NCBI GenBank assembly: GCA_020064725.1
Contig: JAGTWJ010000007.1
Span: 1,984,001-2,048,000 of the forward strand
Direction: 5' to 3'
Source: Drechslerella dactyloides
Lineage: Eukaryota; Ascomycota; Orbiliomycetes; Orbiliales; Orbiliaceae
Length of the DNA: 64,000 nucleotides
The position numbers and the translations under genes are program-made. The notes below the pieces were generated by a model. That model saw only the letters and a list, made by a program, of their open reading frames with translations. It did not search any database and had not been told where the DNA came from. Shown here piece after piece: positions 23,140 through 33,424 of the stretch. The first letter of the stretch is position 1. Each line of letters starts with the position of its first letter.

Positions 23140-25030
23140 ACGTCAATGATAAGCGGCCGGCACAGACAAGTAAGCGGCACAGCTCCCCACCCTATCCTAA
23201 CAAAAAATCCAGTTATGTCACTATTATCAAATGGTTTCCCACCCCAGAGGTAGGAAACCATTTACTCAGATTTTAAAAATGTTTATTGACAGATTCAAAT
23301 ATTATACTTGGTTTTGTTATAATTACTATAATAATGTGTATGTGTGATATTATCCTTTAGTTGGGGGATATGCTGGTGCTTTAGAAAAACTGGCTACCTA
23401 ACCACTTTATTTATAATATTACTATTTAGGATTCTATTAGCCTAATATATAATCAGTATATCTTTATATTATATATATTATTTTTTCAACTGCTGGTGTT
23501 TATTTAGTAGTTTATTTATAAAGTAAAATATTGTGTTCTCTATATATATAAGTACCATTTGGTATATTATTATTTATACTTCTTTAGATAGCTAATCTAT
23601 AACTACTAGTAATGATGTAGGAAAGTTATTCTGGTACTGGGTAATTTGGTTTTTGATTAGGCCTGTTTGTAGGCTAACCTCTAATAAATTTAATGGTATT
23701 TTTGTAGTCTAGGTAGCTACCGTATTTGTAATACCCAGGCATAAATTTACTAGAATGGCCACTAGTAACTATACATCTAGTTTTAATAGAATTTTGTTAG
23801 GATTATAAAGTATAATACTAGCTCTAGTAAAACTGCTATATATATTTTTAAATATTATTGCAGTAGTAAATACTTTATAAAACCCAGAAAAAAACTTTAG
23901 CTTAGAGATATGGTTGATATGTGTATGTATTAAAATCTCTATTTTATAATTATATATCTGTTTTAATAGTCTAAAGTAGCTAATATTTAATGGTTAAAAG
24001 ATATATAAAAAATATAATAATATATAAATAATAATAATTTTTTGTTTCTGGTAGTATAACTTAAAGGCTGTTGAATAATGATTTTTGTGGTTATCTAAAA
24101 CTAATAGTTGGTAATCTAAAAAATAGTGCTATGTTGTAAATTTATTGAAGTGTTTTAATTATTCAAGAGTTAGTTTATTTGTTGTTTAGTTGTTGTTAAA
24201 AAATATGATTATCTAGTTTTTTAATAAGCTAGTTTTTGTATACCAGCTTATTAGATAATACTTTCTAGTAAAAATAATAAATGGTGGTATTGTATATTCT
24301 TCTATATTTATCCCCTGGATAACTGTTATTTATTTATGGTTCCTAGGTTATATAAACTTTGTTTTATTATATGTTTTGGTGTTTATTATTATAATAATTA
24401 TAGATATTATATCTATTATAAAGCTAGTCTTGTTAAAATTATAGATATTGTTGTCTATAATGTTATATTTAGTCTTTATTATCTTTATTAATTAAAATTA
24501 TTTGTTTATAAGTATTGAATTTTTATTTTTCATTTACTAATAATCATACTTTTTAGAGAAATATATTTATAACTTTAGATGGTATATAACAAAGTTACCA
24601 ACCTATCTTTTACTGATGTGTTGAATGCTATCACTACTATGTGTTGATAACAGCTGGTTAGTTATATTTTCCATATTAAACAACTTAAGATAAAAAGATC
24701 ACACAAATAATTCAAATATATACTAAATAATAATATCCTTTTTTAATTATATAAAGTTCCATAATTTTGGAATATTTTTATTATATAAAGGGTAGTTATT
24801 GCAATAATATATTAAGATTTTATATAAGATATCATATAGCTTAACAACTACCCAAATACTTAAAGTTTTATCCTTTTTTAATATCTTAATAATTAAAGTA
24901 ATACAGAATTCAGCTATAATAGCAGCCATTATTATAGTTATAATAGTATATGATATCAAAAATAGCTTGTCAGGGGTACCTCAAGAGGTGTGCCGGTCAC
25001 TTGTCTGTGCCGGCCGCTTATCATTGACGT
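23140..25030 (-). mobile_element. Fot1/pogo-type transposon, GGCACA family, RIP-decayed
   Basis: 1891 bp between TA dinucleotides. Both ends begin ACGTCAATGAT, then AAGCGGCC + GGCACA, GAC and a second AAGT-type module + GGCACA. The transposase is on the minus strand: near 24959-24750 it reads YTIITIIMAAII, then IKILKKDKTLSIW, KLYDILYK, matching the N-terminal HTH of the intact copy at 28168. The methionine before AA supports a start at that position in the family. It has many stops and no function. It is inserted in G1 pol. Confidence 0.88.
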
Positions 25031-25437
25031 TAACTATATTTTTAAATAAATTAATAATAATAATTATATAATTTTAAAAAGGTTTATATTTTTTTAAATA
25101 TTTTGGATATTAGTTAGTTTTATATAATTTATACTTTTTTTAGGTTTATTTATATATTATATAGAATTATAATAGTTTTTAGAAATTTGATTTTAGTGAT
25201 TTTAAATTTAGATTTTTTTAATTTAACTTTAAGTTTATATTAATTTAAGATTTTAAAAATTTAGTTAATATATTCTTAATATTTATTAAAATTTATATTA
25301 TAGATAAAAATATTATTTAGATATATAATATATATATTATTAATATATTTTTATAGAATATGATTTATAAATATTTAAAAAAATATAAATATATTAATTA
25401 ATTTAAAAAATATAACTAAATATTCAAATAATTTATA

Positions 25438-27319
25438 ACGTATTCCACAAGCGAGCGGACCACACAAGTGAGCGGACCACCTCAACACCAGCAAAAATAC
25501 TGGCTTCATGGCCACACTACCATTACACTGGGCTATATATATGCTAGTTTGCTTGGTTATATACTTAAAATGCCTGCTAATATGTTTAAATATTATGCTC
25601 AGACTCACTATAACTATTATAGTAAATTATTCTTCTAGAGATAGTCTTTAGCTAGAAACTACTCTAATAATTTAAATATCTTATTTACTTATTTTGTTTA
25701 TTTATAGTATTATTATTTAAAATTTTATTAGTCTAATATATAGTAAATATATCTCTATACTATATATACTGTTTTTTTACTTACTAATGCTTGCTTAATA
25801 TTTTATTAATAAAATATAGTATTATGTTCTCTGTTTATATAAATATTAACTAGTATATTATTATTTACACTTTTTTAATAAATTGGTTTATAGTAGTTAA
25901 TAATAATATTAAAAAACTATTTTAATATTAAGTAATCTAATTTTTAATAAGTTCTAATTATAGGCTAGTTTTTAAAAAATTTATTAGGATTTTTATTATC
26001 TAAGTGGTTACTGCATTTATAGTATTAGGACATAAATTCATTAAAATAAACACTAATAGTTGTACATTTAACTTTAAGAAAACTCTATTAAAATTATAAA
26101 ATATAATACTAGTTCTAACAAAACTACTATATATATTCTTAGATATTATTATAATAGTAAATATTTTATAAAATCTAGAAAGGAATTCTAGTTTATTAAT
26201 ATAATTAATATATATATATATTAAATTTTCTACTTAGCAACTATACATCTGTTTTAATAATCTAAAGTATCTAATATCTAATAGTTAAAGAAAATGTGAA
26301 GAATATGGCAGCATATAAACTATAATAATCTTATATTGATAGTAAAGTTTAAAAAATACTAAATAGTAATTATTATAGCTATTTAGAATTAATAACCAGT
26401 AATCTAAAATATAATACTATACTATAAAATGGTTGAAATACTTTAATTACTCTATAGTAACTTTATTTGTTATCCAACTATTATCAAAGAATATAATAAC
26501 CCAGTTATTTAGTAAATTAGTTTCTATATATTAACTAGCTAAATAGTATTAATTAACTAAAATAATAAATAGTAGTACTACCCAACCTTCTGCATCTATT
26601 CTTTAAATAATTATTACCTATTTATAATTTCCAGGTTATACCAGCTTAACTTTATCACATATTTCAGCTTCTATAACAACTGTAGTTATAAAAATCATAC
26701 CTATTACAAAACCTATTTTATTAAAATTATAAATATTATTGTCTATAATACTATACTTTGCTTTTATTACTTATAAAAACTAAAACTATTTTTGAATAAA
26801 ATCCAGGTCTTTATATTTAGTTTGCTGGTAGTTATACTTTTTAGACAAATATATTTAAAACTCTAAATAGTATTTTATAAAATTTATTGCCTAATTTTTA
26901 CTAATACATTGTGTACTATCACTAGCACATGTCAACAGCAGCTAGTTAGCTATATCTTCCATACTATCCAACCTAGAATAAAAAGACTATGTAAATAATT
27001 CAAATATATACTAAACAATAATATTCTCTTCTAATTTTATAAGGTTTTATAATTTAAAAATATTGTCTGTTTTTAAAATACAACCATTATACCAGTATAG
27101 TAGAGTAGTATAAAAGATATCATAAAGCTTAGCAGTAACTTAAATATTTAATTTTTAATTTTTTTCCAGAACTTTAATAGTTAGAATAACTTGGGATTTA
27201 GTCATAATAGCAGCCATAATAATAATTATAGAGATAATATAATATAGAAGAGGAGTAGTTGTACTGGTGTTAAGAGGTGGTCTGCTCGCTTGTGTGGTCC
27301 GCTCGCTTGTGGAATACGT
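25438..27319 (-). mobile_element. Fot1/pogo-type transposon, GGACCA family, RIP-decayed
   Basis: 1882 bp with TA on both sides (25436-25437 and 27320-27321). The ends are ACGTATTCCAC with two AAGCGAGC-type + GGACCA modules separated by CAC. The transposase ran on the minus strand from near 27200 (IMAAI block) to near 25560. It splits the RT of G1; rejoining the flanks restores alignment to G2 RT, so this is a clean insertion. Stops throughout. Confidence 0.9.
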
Positions 27320-27541
27320 TATTTAGTTTTAAAAATAGTTTTCTATTTTTTTTTTAAATTGATTTTAATATTATAATATATATTAATAAAATTAAGTTTT
27401 GTATAAACTATAATATCTAATATTTTATTAAAAGATTTATTAATAAAAAATAAAAATTCTTTGTTTTTAATAATTATTATATTAAAAATTTAATAATCAA
27501 TATAAATTTATAATTTATCTAAATTCTTTTTTTTTATAAAT

Positions 27542-27654
27542 TGTTACGTAGCGCAACGGCATAACGCCTACGTCACAGACAGCAAAAGTATCGCATATGA
27601 AATCTCGGTGATTTCATTGCCGTTGCCCTATATATAGCTGTTATACACATAACA
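27542..27654 (+). repeat. 113-bp LTR-like element, left copy
   Basis: Starts TGTTACGTAGCGC and ends CACATAACA (TG...CA with TGTTA/TAACA ends). It is GC-balanced and unmutated. Internal palindromes: GCAACGGCA (27553-27561) with TGCCGTTGC (27618-27626); ATGAAATC (27597-27604) with GATTTCAT (27610-27617); TGTTAT-ACAC-ATAACA at the 3' end. It has a TATA-like CTATATATAG and a CRE-like TACGTCA. In my reading it is identical, in inverse orientation, to 31169-31281. Its flanks TAAAT and CAATC do not match each other but match the other copy's flanks (see findings). A solo LTR or miniature element. Confidence 0.85.
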
Positions 27655-28167
27655 CAATCTATACAATAATTACTATAATAAATAGGTATATTAATATTAA
27701 TATTTTCTATATTATAATTATATTTAAAAAAAATTATTTAAAGAGATTTTTAATATTTTTAAATATATTTACTATATTAAATACTTTAAAATATAAGATA
27801 ATTATTATATATACTATTATAATAATATTAAGTAAAAAAAATTAAAAAAAATAATATAAATTAAATAAATCCTAAAACATATTCTAGAATAAATTAAAAA
27901 ATTAATATAAAAATATAAAAAAAACAAAATAATTTATAAAAAAATAATAAAAAAAGATTACCTTAATTAAGATAATAATTTTAATAAAATTAAATATATT
28001 ATAAATAGTAAACCCAAAAAACTACTTTATATATTATATATAATATATACCAAACTCTTCAGTATATACAAAAAATAAGAAAAATATTTAAAAAACTATT
28101 TTTATTAAAAATATATAAAAAAAATATTAAAAATAAAAATTAGATATTTCTATAAATATTACATATA

Positions 28168-28218
28168 ACGTCAATGATAAGCGAACGGATCAGACAAGCG
28201 AGCGGATCACCTCACCAC
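28168..28218 (+). repeat. Left terminal inverted repeat of intact Fot element
   Basis: 51 bp that match 30009-30059 in inverse orientation without mismatch. It contains two tandem modules with 17-bp spacing, AAGCGAAC + GGATCA and AAGCGAGC + GGATCA, separated by GAC. These are the likely transposase-binding sites. Confidence 0.93.
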
Positions 28219-28269
28219 ACCTACGCGCCCACCACTCCTCCTATACCTTATACCTCCACAACCACCGCA

Positions 28270-29925
28270 ATGCCTGCCTCTACGACCGAATCCAGAGTTC
28301 TTCTAGCTATTGAAGCTATGAAAAAAGACCAAGAATTAAGTATTCGAGCTGCTGCTAAGCATTATGATGTCCCTTATACCACCTTAGTCTGCCGATATAA
28401 TGGCCGCTCTTCACGATGCGACAGCATCCCTAAATCGCGAAACCTTACAAAATTGGAGGAGGATGCCATTGTTCAATATATACTTGAGCTATGTGCGCGG
28501 TCTTTTCATCCTAGGCTGGGTAGTGTGGAAGATATGGCCAACCAGCTGCTGCTGGCGCGTAGCGACGATAGTACGCGACGCGTCGGTAAGAGATGGGCTG
28601 GTAACTTTGTCAAACGCCGCCCAGAGCTACAGACGCGTCTGTCCAGGAAGTACGACTACCAGCGAGCGAAATGCGAAGATCCTGTACTTATCAGCAAGTG
28701 GTTTCAGCTAATAGAGGCTGTAAAGACCAAGTACGGCATCGCGGACAATGACATCTACAACTTCGACGAGACTGGCTTCGCAATGGGCATAATATCTACA
28801 ACTACTGTTGTTACAGGTGCTGAAACACGCGATAAAGCTAAGCTGGCGCAGCCTGGGAATCGCGAGTGGGCAACAGTTATCCAGGGGATAGGCGCAGAAG
28901 GTTGGGCAGTGCCGCCATTTATTGTCCTCGCTGGGCAACACCACTTAGCTAGCTGGTATACAGCGACAAAGCTACCAGCGGATTGGGTTATTGCGCTTTC
29001 TGATAACGGCTGGACGACGAACGAGCTCGCTCTACAGTGGCTAAAGCACTTCGACAAGTTTACAGCGCGGCGCTGCATTTCGGACTACCGGCTATTAGTC
29101 CTAGATGGTCACGAAAGCCACCACTCTGTTGCCTTTGAGCTATACTGCCAGGAGCATAAGATTGTCACAATCTGCATGCCGCCGCATTCATCGCATATCC
29201 TCCAGCCACTGGATATTGGCTGCTTTGGGCCATTAAAGCAGGCGTATAGCCATGAGGTGGAGAGCTTGGTGCGCGCGTACGTTAACCATATCTCTAAGCT
29301 GGAGTTTCTCACCGGGTTCCACAAGGCGTTTACTGCTGCAATAACACCTAAAAACATACGCAGCAGCTTTGCTGGAGCTGGCATTGTACCTTATAACCCT
29401 GACAAAGTTTTATCAAAGCTGGATATACAGTTGCCAGCAGCTACTCCAGCGAATTCACGTCCAGGCACTGCGAATGCGGCAGCTACCTGGACTACAAAAA
29501 CACCATTAAACCCATCAGAGGCTAGCCTACAAGCAGGCCTGATCAAAAACCAGATTACCCAGTACCAGAATAGCTCTCCTACATTACTGCTAGCAGCTGT
29601 GGACCAGCTGTCTAAAGGGACACAGACTATAATGCATCAATTGGCACTTATACGTGCAGAGAACACAACACTGCGCTCTGCTAATGAAGCATTAAGTAAA
29701 CGGCGGCGGGCAAAAAGACAGCGTATACAGCATGGAGGCATGCTCACCATACACCAGGCAGGTGATATACTGGACCAAGACACCATAGGTAGGCAGCATA
29801 AGCAGGTAGAGCCAAAAAACTGTCAGGACAACATGCAGCCAGGAGGGGGCTCTGGAAGGGTATTGCGCTGCAGTCAATGCGGTAGAGCTGGGCATAATAT
29901 TCGAACATGTCAAGAGGCATCTTAA
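28270..29925 (+). CDS. Fot1/pogo-family DDE transposase with C-terminal zinc knuckle
   Basis: Transposase that should bind the terminal repeats and cut and paste the element at TA sites in the nucleus. Numbering is from the upstream in-frame ATG at 28174 (583 residues). I favour Met33 (28270; 551 residues) because the first ATG lies inside the inverted repeat and related copies (about 24930, 47343) keep a Met at this position. HTH-psq-like domain about 40-80 (LLAIEAMKKDQELSIRAAAK); CENP-B-type second DNA-binding domain about 90-155; DDE catalytic residues D198 (YNFDETGF), D311 (LVLDGHESHHS) and D347 (ILQPLDIGCFG), spacing DD35D. A basic KRRRAKRQR near 509-517 may be a nuclear signal. C566-x2-C-x4-H-x4-C579 is a CCHC zinc knuckle. 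No stop or frameshift. Confidence 0.93.
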   Translation: MPASTTESRVLLAIEAMKKDQELSIRAAAKHYDVPYTTLVCRYNGRSSRCDSIPKSRNLTKLEEDAIVQYILELCARSFHPRLGSVEDMANQLLLARSDDSTRRVGKRWAGNFVKRRPELQTRLSRKYDYQRAKCEDPVLISKWFQLIEAVKTKYGIADNDIYNFDETGFAMGIISTTTVVTGAETRDKAKLAQPGNREWATVIQGIGAEGWAVPPFIVLAGQHHLASWYTATKLPADWVIALSDNGWTTNELALQWLKHFDKFTARRCISDYRLLVLDGHESHHSVAFELYCQEHKIVTICMPPHSSHILQPLDIGCFGPLKQAYSHEVESLVRAYVNHISKLEFLTGFHKAFTAAITPKNIRSSFAGAGIVPYNPDKVLSKLDIQLPAATPANSRPGTANAAATWTTKTPLNPSEASLQAGLIKNQITQYQNSSPTLLLAAVDQLSKGTQTIMHQLALIRAENTTLRSANEALSKRRRAKRQRIQHGGMLTIHQAGDILDQDTIGRQHKQVEPKNCQDNMQPGGGSGRVLRCSQCGRAGHNIRTCQEAS

Positions 29926-30008
29926 GCATGTAAATAAGCTATTTAGTATGTATCTAGCCCAAAGCTATAGTATTGTGGTGGTGAAATCAGTATTTTCGTT
30001 GAGATGGG

Positions 30009-30059
30009 GTGGTGAGGTGATCCGCTCGCTTGTCTGATCCGTTCGCTTATCATTGACGT
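30009..30059 (-). repeat. Right terminal inverted repeat of intact Fot element
   Basis: Inverse copy of 28168-28218 without mismatch. About 83 bp separate the transposase stop codon (29923-29925) from this repeat. Confidence 0.93.
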
Positions 30060-31168
30060 TACTACTTTATAGAATATAAAAACAAAAAGCAACACAACTA
30101 CAAATATCCTATAAAAAAAATATATCTATTATCTAAAATATCTTTATAACTTTAACAAATTAAAAATAACCAAAAGACACACCTACTAATATAATAAAAA
30201 AAAAAAATATTACTAATATTAAAAATATTTTAAAAATAATTTCATAAATCAAAAAAACCAAAATAACTATATTAAATAATACCTTATAAAAATATAGTAA
30301 AAAACAGTTAATAGTCTAAATTATAAATTAAAAAATTAAACACACTTCAGAACTAATAAAAATATATTAAAATAAAAAATTTAAATCTTTAATAAAATAA
30401 GTTTATCTTTATCTTATTAATCTTTAAAAACCCTATAAAACCCTAATAAATAATAGAACAAAAAAAAACTATATCTCTATTATAATAATATAAAATATTA
30501 ATTTAAAATATAATAAAAATTTAATATTTATTAAATTACTATATTTTTATATTAAATTTTAAGAAAAGTTATTTAAAAAATAATCTTTAAACTATTTATC
30601 AATAAATATCTAAAAAAATATATTATTAATATTTTAAATTTTCTAAAAAAATATTTTATTAATTTTTAGATTCTTATAGTTAATAAAATATAATTTTAAT
30701 ATTAACTAGAAAAAAAGAAAAATTATTTTTAATAACTATAATTACTAAAAAATCACTAAAACATAATTAACTAATAAAAATATTTTAAAAGAAATTTATT
30801 TAAAATTTATAATATATTTATTTAAAAAAAAAATCTAAAATAGATATAAATATAAATTAAATATTTTATAACAAATATAAATTTAAATTAAAAAATTATA
30901 CACTATATTTAAAAAAATAAATATCCCTATATAAATATTTAAAAAAAGAAGAAATATCTTTTAACCTATACTAAAAAAATAAATCTTATTAAAAATCAAT
31001 TTATTCAAATATTTAATACTTTTATAAAAAGAAATATAACCCCAATTTATACCAATATATAGATATACTAGCTAAAAAACAGCAACACTCCAAAAATATA
31101 TTAAAAAAAATCTTAAAATAAAATATATATAATTTTTAATTTACTAATAGAACACCTTATCCTATTTA

Positions 31169-31281
31169 TGTTATGTGTATAACAGCTATATATAGGGCAA
31201 CGGCAATGAAATCACCGAGATTTCATATGCGATACTTTTGCTGTCTGTGACGTAGGCGTTATGCCGTTGCGCTACGTAACA
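31169..31281 (-). repeat. 113-bp LTR-like element, right copy (inverted)
   Basis: Inverse copy of 27542-27654, identical over 113 bp in my comparison. It is flanked by ATTTA (31164-31168) on the left and GATTG (31282-31286) on the right. ATTTA is the complement of TAAAT outside the left copy, and GATTG the complement of CAATC inside it. It interrupts gag-protease sequence of G1. Confidence 0.85.
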
Positions 31282-31286
31282 GATTG

Positions 31287-31485
31287 AAATATCTATATAA
31301 TTAAATATTTATATTATTTTTTTTATAAAGGTGATATTTTTAGTTTTTATAAAAAAAATATTTTATATTATTAAAAAAATATTATTTATTATTAAAATTA
31401 TACTATAGTGGGTTTTTTTTATTTTTATTTTAAAACTAATAGATTTTTTATTAATTAATAAAGTATTAATTATAGAAAATAATTA
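31287..31485 (-). pseudogene. G1 gag/linker relic, minus strand
   Basis: The reverse complement aligns with G2 at about 44450-44730, placing it directly upstream, in Gypsy order, of the flipped segment. It shows that G1 returns to its normal minus orientation right of the 113-bp repeat. It is too decayed to show domains. Fot insertion at 31486 follows. Confidence 0.6.
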
Positions 31486-33377
31486 ACGTATTCCACAAGC
31501 GAGCGGACCACATAAGTGAGTGGACTACCTCTCAACACTGGTGTGATTACTTCTCTTCCGTATCATATTATTTTCATAACTATTATTATAGCTGCTACTA
31601 TGATTAAATTTTGAGTTATTCTAGCTATTAAAACTTTAAAAAAAAATTAAAAATTAAATATTTGAGCTATTGTTAAGTTTTATGATATTCTTTATATTAT
31701 TTTATTATATTGGTATAATGGCTGTATTTCAAAGGTAGATAATATCTCTAAATTATAAAATCTTATAAAATTAAAAAAGGATGTTATTGTTTAGTATATA
31801 TTTGAGTTGTCTGTGTAATCTTTTTATCTTAGATTAGGTAGTATAGAAAATATGGTTAATTAGCTGCTGTTAATGTGTGCTGGTAATAGTATATAATGTG
31901 TTGGTAAGAATTGGGTGGTAAATTTTGTAAAATATTGTTTAGAGTTCTAGATGTGTTTGTCTAGAAAGTACAACTACTAGTGAGTTAAATGTGAAGATCT
32001 GGATTTTATTCAAAAGTGGTTTTAGTTTTTATAAATAATAAAAGTAAAGTATGGTATTATGGATAGTAATATCTATAATTTTGATGAGATAGGCTTTGTA
32101 ATGGGCATGATTTCTATAATTATGGTTGTTACAGGAGCTAAAATATATAATAAAGCTAAGTTGGTATAGCCTGGGAATTGTGAATGGGTAATAGTTATTT
32201 AGGGGATAAATGTAGAAGGTTGGGTAGTACTGCTATTTATTATCTTAGTTGGTTAATACTATTTAGTTAGCTGGTATACAGAGATTAACTTACTAAATAA
32301 CTGGGCTATTATATTTTCTGATAATGGTTGGATAATAAATAAGGTTGCTGTAGAGTAGTTAAAGTATTTCAATTATTTTATAGTGTGGTGCTGTATTTCA
32401 GATTACTGGCTATTAGTCTTAGATGGCTATAACAGCTATTATTTAGTATTTTTTAAGTTTTATTATTAAAAATATAAGATTATTATAGTTTGTATGCTAT
32501 TATATTTTTTACATCTTTTTCAGCTGTTAGATATTAGGTGCTTTAGACTATTGAAGTAGATGTATAGTCACTAGGTGGAGGATTTGATGTGTGTGTATAT
32601 TAATTATATTAGTAAGCTAGAATTTCTTTCTGGATTCTATAGGGTATTTATTGCTGTAATAATATTTAAGAATATATATAGTAGTTTTGCTAAAACTAGT
32701 ATTGTACCTTATGATTCTGATAGAGTTTTCTTAAAACTAGATGTGCAGCTGCTAGTGTTTACCCTAATGAATTCATATCTTAATACTACAAATATAGTAA
32801 CTATTTAGATAACAAAAACCCTAATAAATCCTTTAGAAGCTAATCTATAATTAGAATTTATTAAAAATTAGATTATTTAGTATTAAGATAGTTCTTTAAT
32901 ATTGTTATTAGTTGCTATGGACTAATTTATTAAAGGGGTGTAGATAATAATATACTAGTTAGTATTTATATAAACAAAAAATATAATACTGTATTCTATT
33001 AATGAGGTGTTAAGCAAGTGTTGGCAGGTGAAAAAATAGTATATATAATATGGAGGTATGTTTATTATATACTAGGTTAGTAAAATTCTGGATGATAATA
33101 CTATAAATAGGTAGGGTGAGTAGGTAGGGTGTTTAAATTGTTAGAGTAGTCCCCAGTTAAAAGCTATTTCTAAAAGGATAATTTGCTGTAGTGGTTGTGG
33201 TAAATTTGGGTATAATATTTGAATATGCTAGTAGGTATTTTAAATATATAATTAAGCAAACTAGTATGTATGTAGCCCAGTGTAATAGCAGTGTAACCAT
33301 AAAGCCAGTATTTTTACTAGGGTGGGGTATTGAGGTGGTCCGCTTGCTTGTGTGGTCCACTCACTTATAGAATACAT
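31486..33377 (+). mobile_element. Fot1/pogo-type transposon, GGACCA family, RIP-decayed
   Basis: 1892 bp. Left end ACGTATTCCAC plus paired modules; the right end is mutated (ACGT to ACAT at 33374-33377); TA flanks. The transposase is on the plus strand. The catalytic aspartates are still readable (NFDE near 32083, VLDGY near 32420, LLDI near 32526), and a 77-residue open piece at 32575-32808 (LEFLSGFYRVF) matches the intact protein at residues 376-386. The plus strand has lost C but kept G, so mutation was largely C-to-T on this strand. Stops throughout. Confidence 0.9.
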
Positions 33378-33424
33378 TATATAATAATAAATAGATTTTT
33401 AATATAATTAAAAATAATTTTATA

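Larger units (their letters stand above)
20990..27541 (-). pseudogene. G1 pol relic (RT, RNase H, integrase, chromodomain), interrupted twice
   Basis: The minus-strand counterpart of G2 pol. The stretch 21130-21310 is the reverse complement of G2's chromodomain (62083-62250). The sequence 25270-25437 plus 27320-27541, joined across a Fot insertion, is the reverse complement of the G2 RT block with the YLDD region (55800-56160). Between them, 21310-23139 and 25033-25437 should hold integrase, the HHCC zinc-binding part and RNase H, but decay is too deep to place motifs. The upstream end stops at TAAAT (27537-27541), where a 113-bp LTR-like element begins. Fot elements occupy 23140-25030 and 25438-27319. 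Confidence 0.7.
28168..30059 (+). mobile_element. Intact Fot1/pogo-type DNA transposon, GGATCA family
   Basis: 1892 bp flanked by TA on each side (28166-28167, 30060-30061), with perfect 51-bp inverted ends (28168-28218, 30009-30059) and one intact transposase gene. The ends are ACGTCAATGAT, AAGCGAAC + GGATCA, GAC, AAGCGAGC + GGATCA. It is GC-balanced in a very AT-rich region and shows no RIP damage. The nearest relative in the window (59492-61382) has the same hexamer but is heavily mutated. Size and layout fit the Fot1 group of Tc1/mariner-superfamily elements. It is potentially active. Confidence 0.95.
27655..31168 (+). other. Inverted segment of G1 (gag C-part and protease) between 113-bp repeats
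   Basis: This segment reads plus, opposite to the rest of G1. Positions 27660-28165 align with G2 from about 44720 on, and 30062-31165 with G2 45240-46100 plus 55574-55790. The protease site is at about 30453-30490 (reading NNRTKKNYISIII where G2 has IDSEVEENYISIII). Flanking G1 on both sides is minus. The intact Fot element at 28168-30059 lies within. The flip is explained by recombination between the two 113-bp inverted repeats. Confidence 0.8.

Noticed and set aside
25438..25490. CRISPR-like array from repeated AAGCGAGCGGACCA units
   Set aside because: Only two units per end with 3-nt spacing, always at transposon termini.
28174..28269. Upstream ATG at 28174 as the transposase start
   Set aside because: It lies seven bases into the inverted repeat, so a transcript would have to begin outside the element; related copies keep a Met at position 33 but not here. 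Kept as an alternative only.
28708..29384. Open frames antisense to the transposase (28708-29384, 29692-29929)
   Set aside because: They are shadows of the GC-balanced transposase gene in other frames and show no independent motifs.
27542..31281. One 3.7-kb DNA transposon with 113-bp terminal inverted repeats
   Set aside because: The outer flanks TAAAT and GATTG do not match, the interior is ordinary Gypsy sequence in reverse, and the flank exchange is explained by two separate insertions plus inversion.
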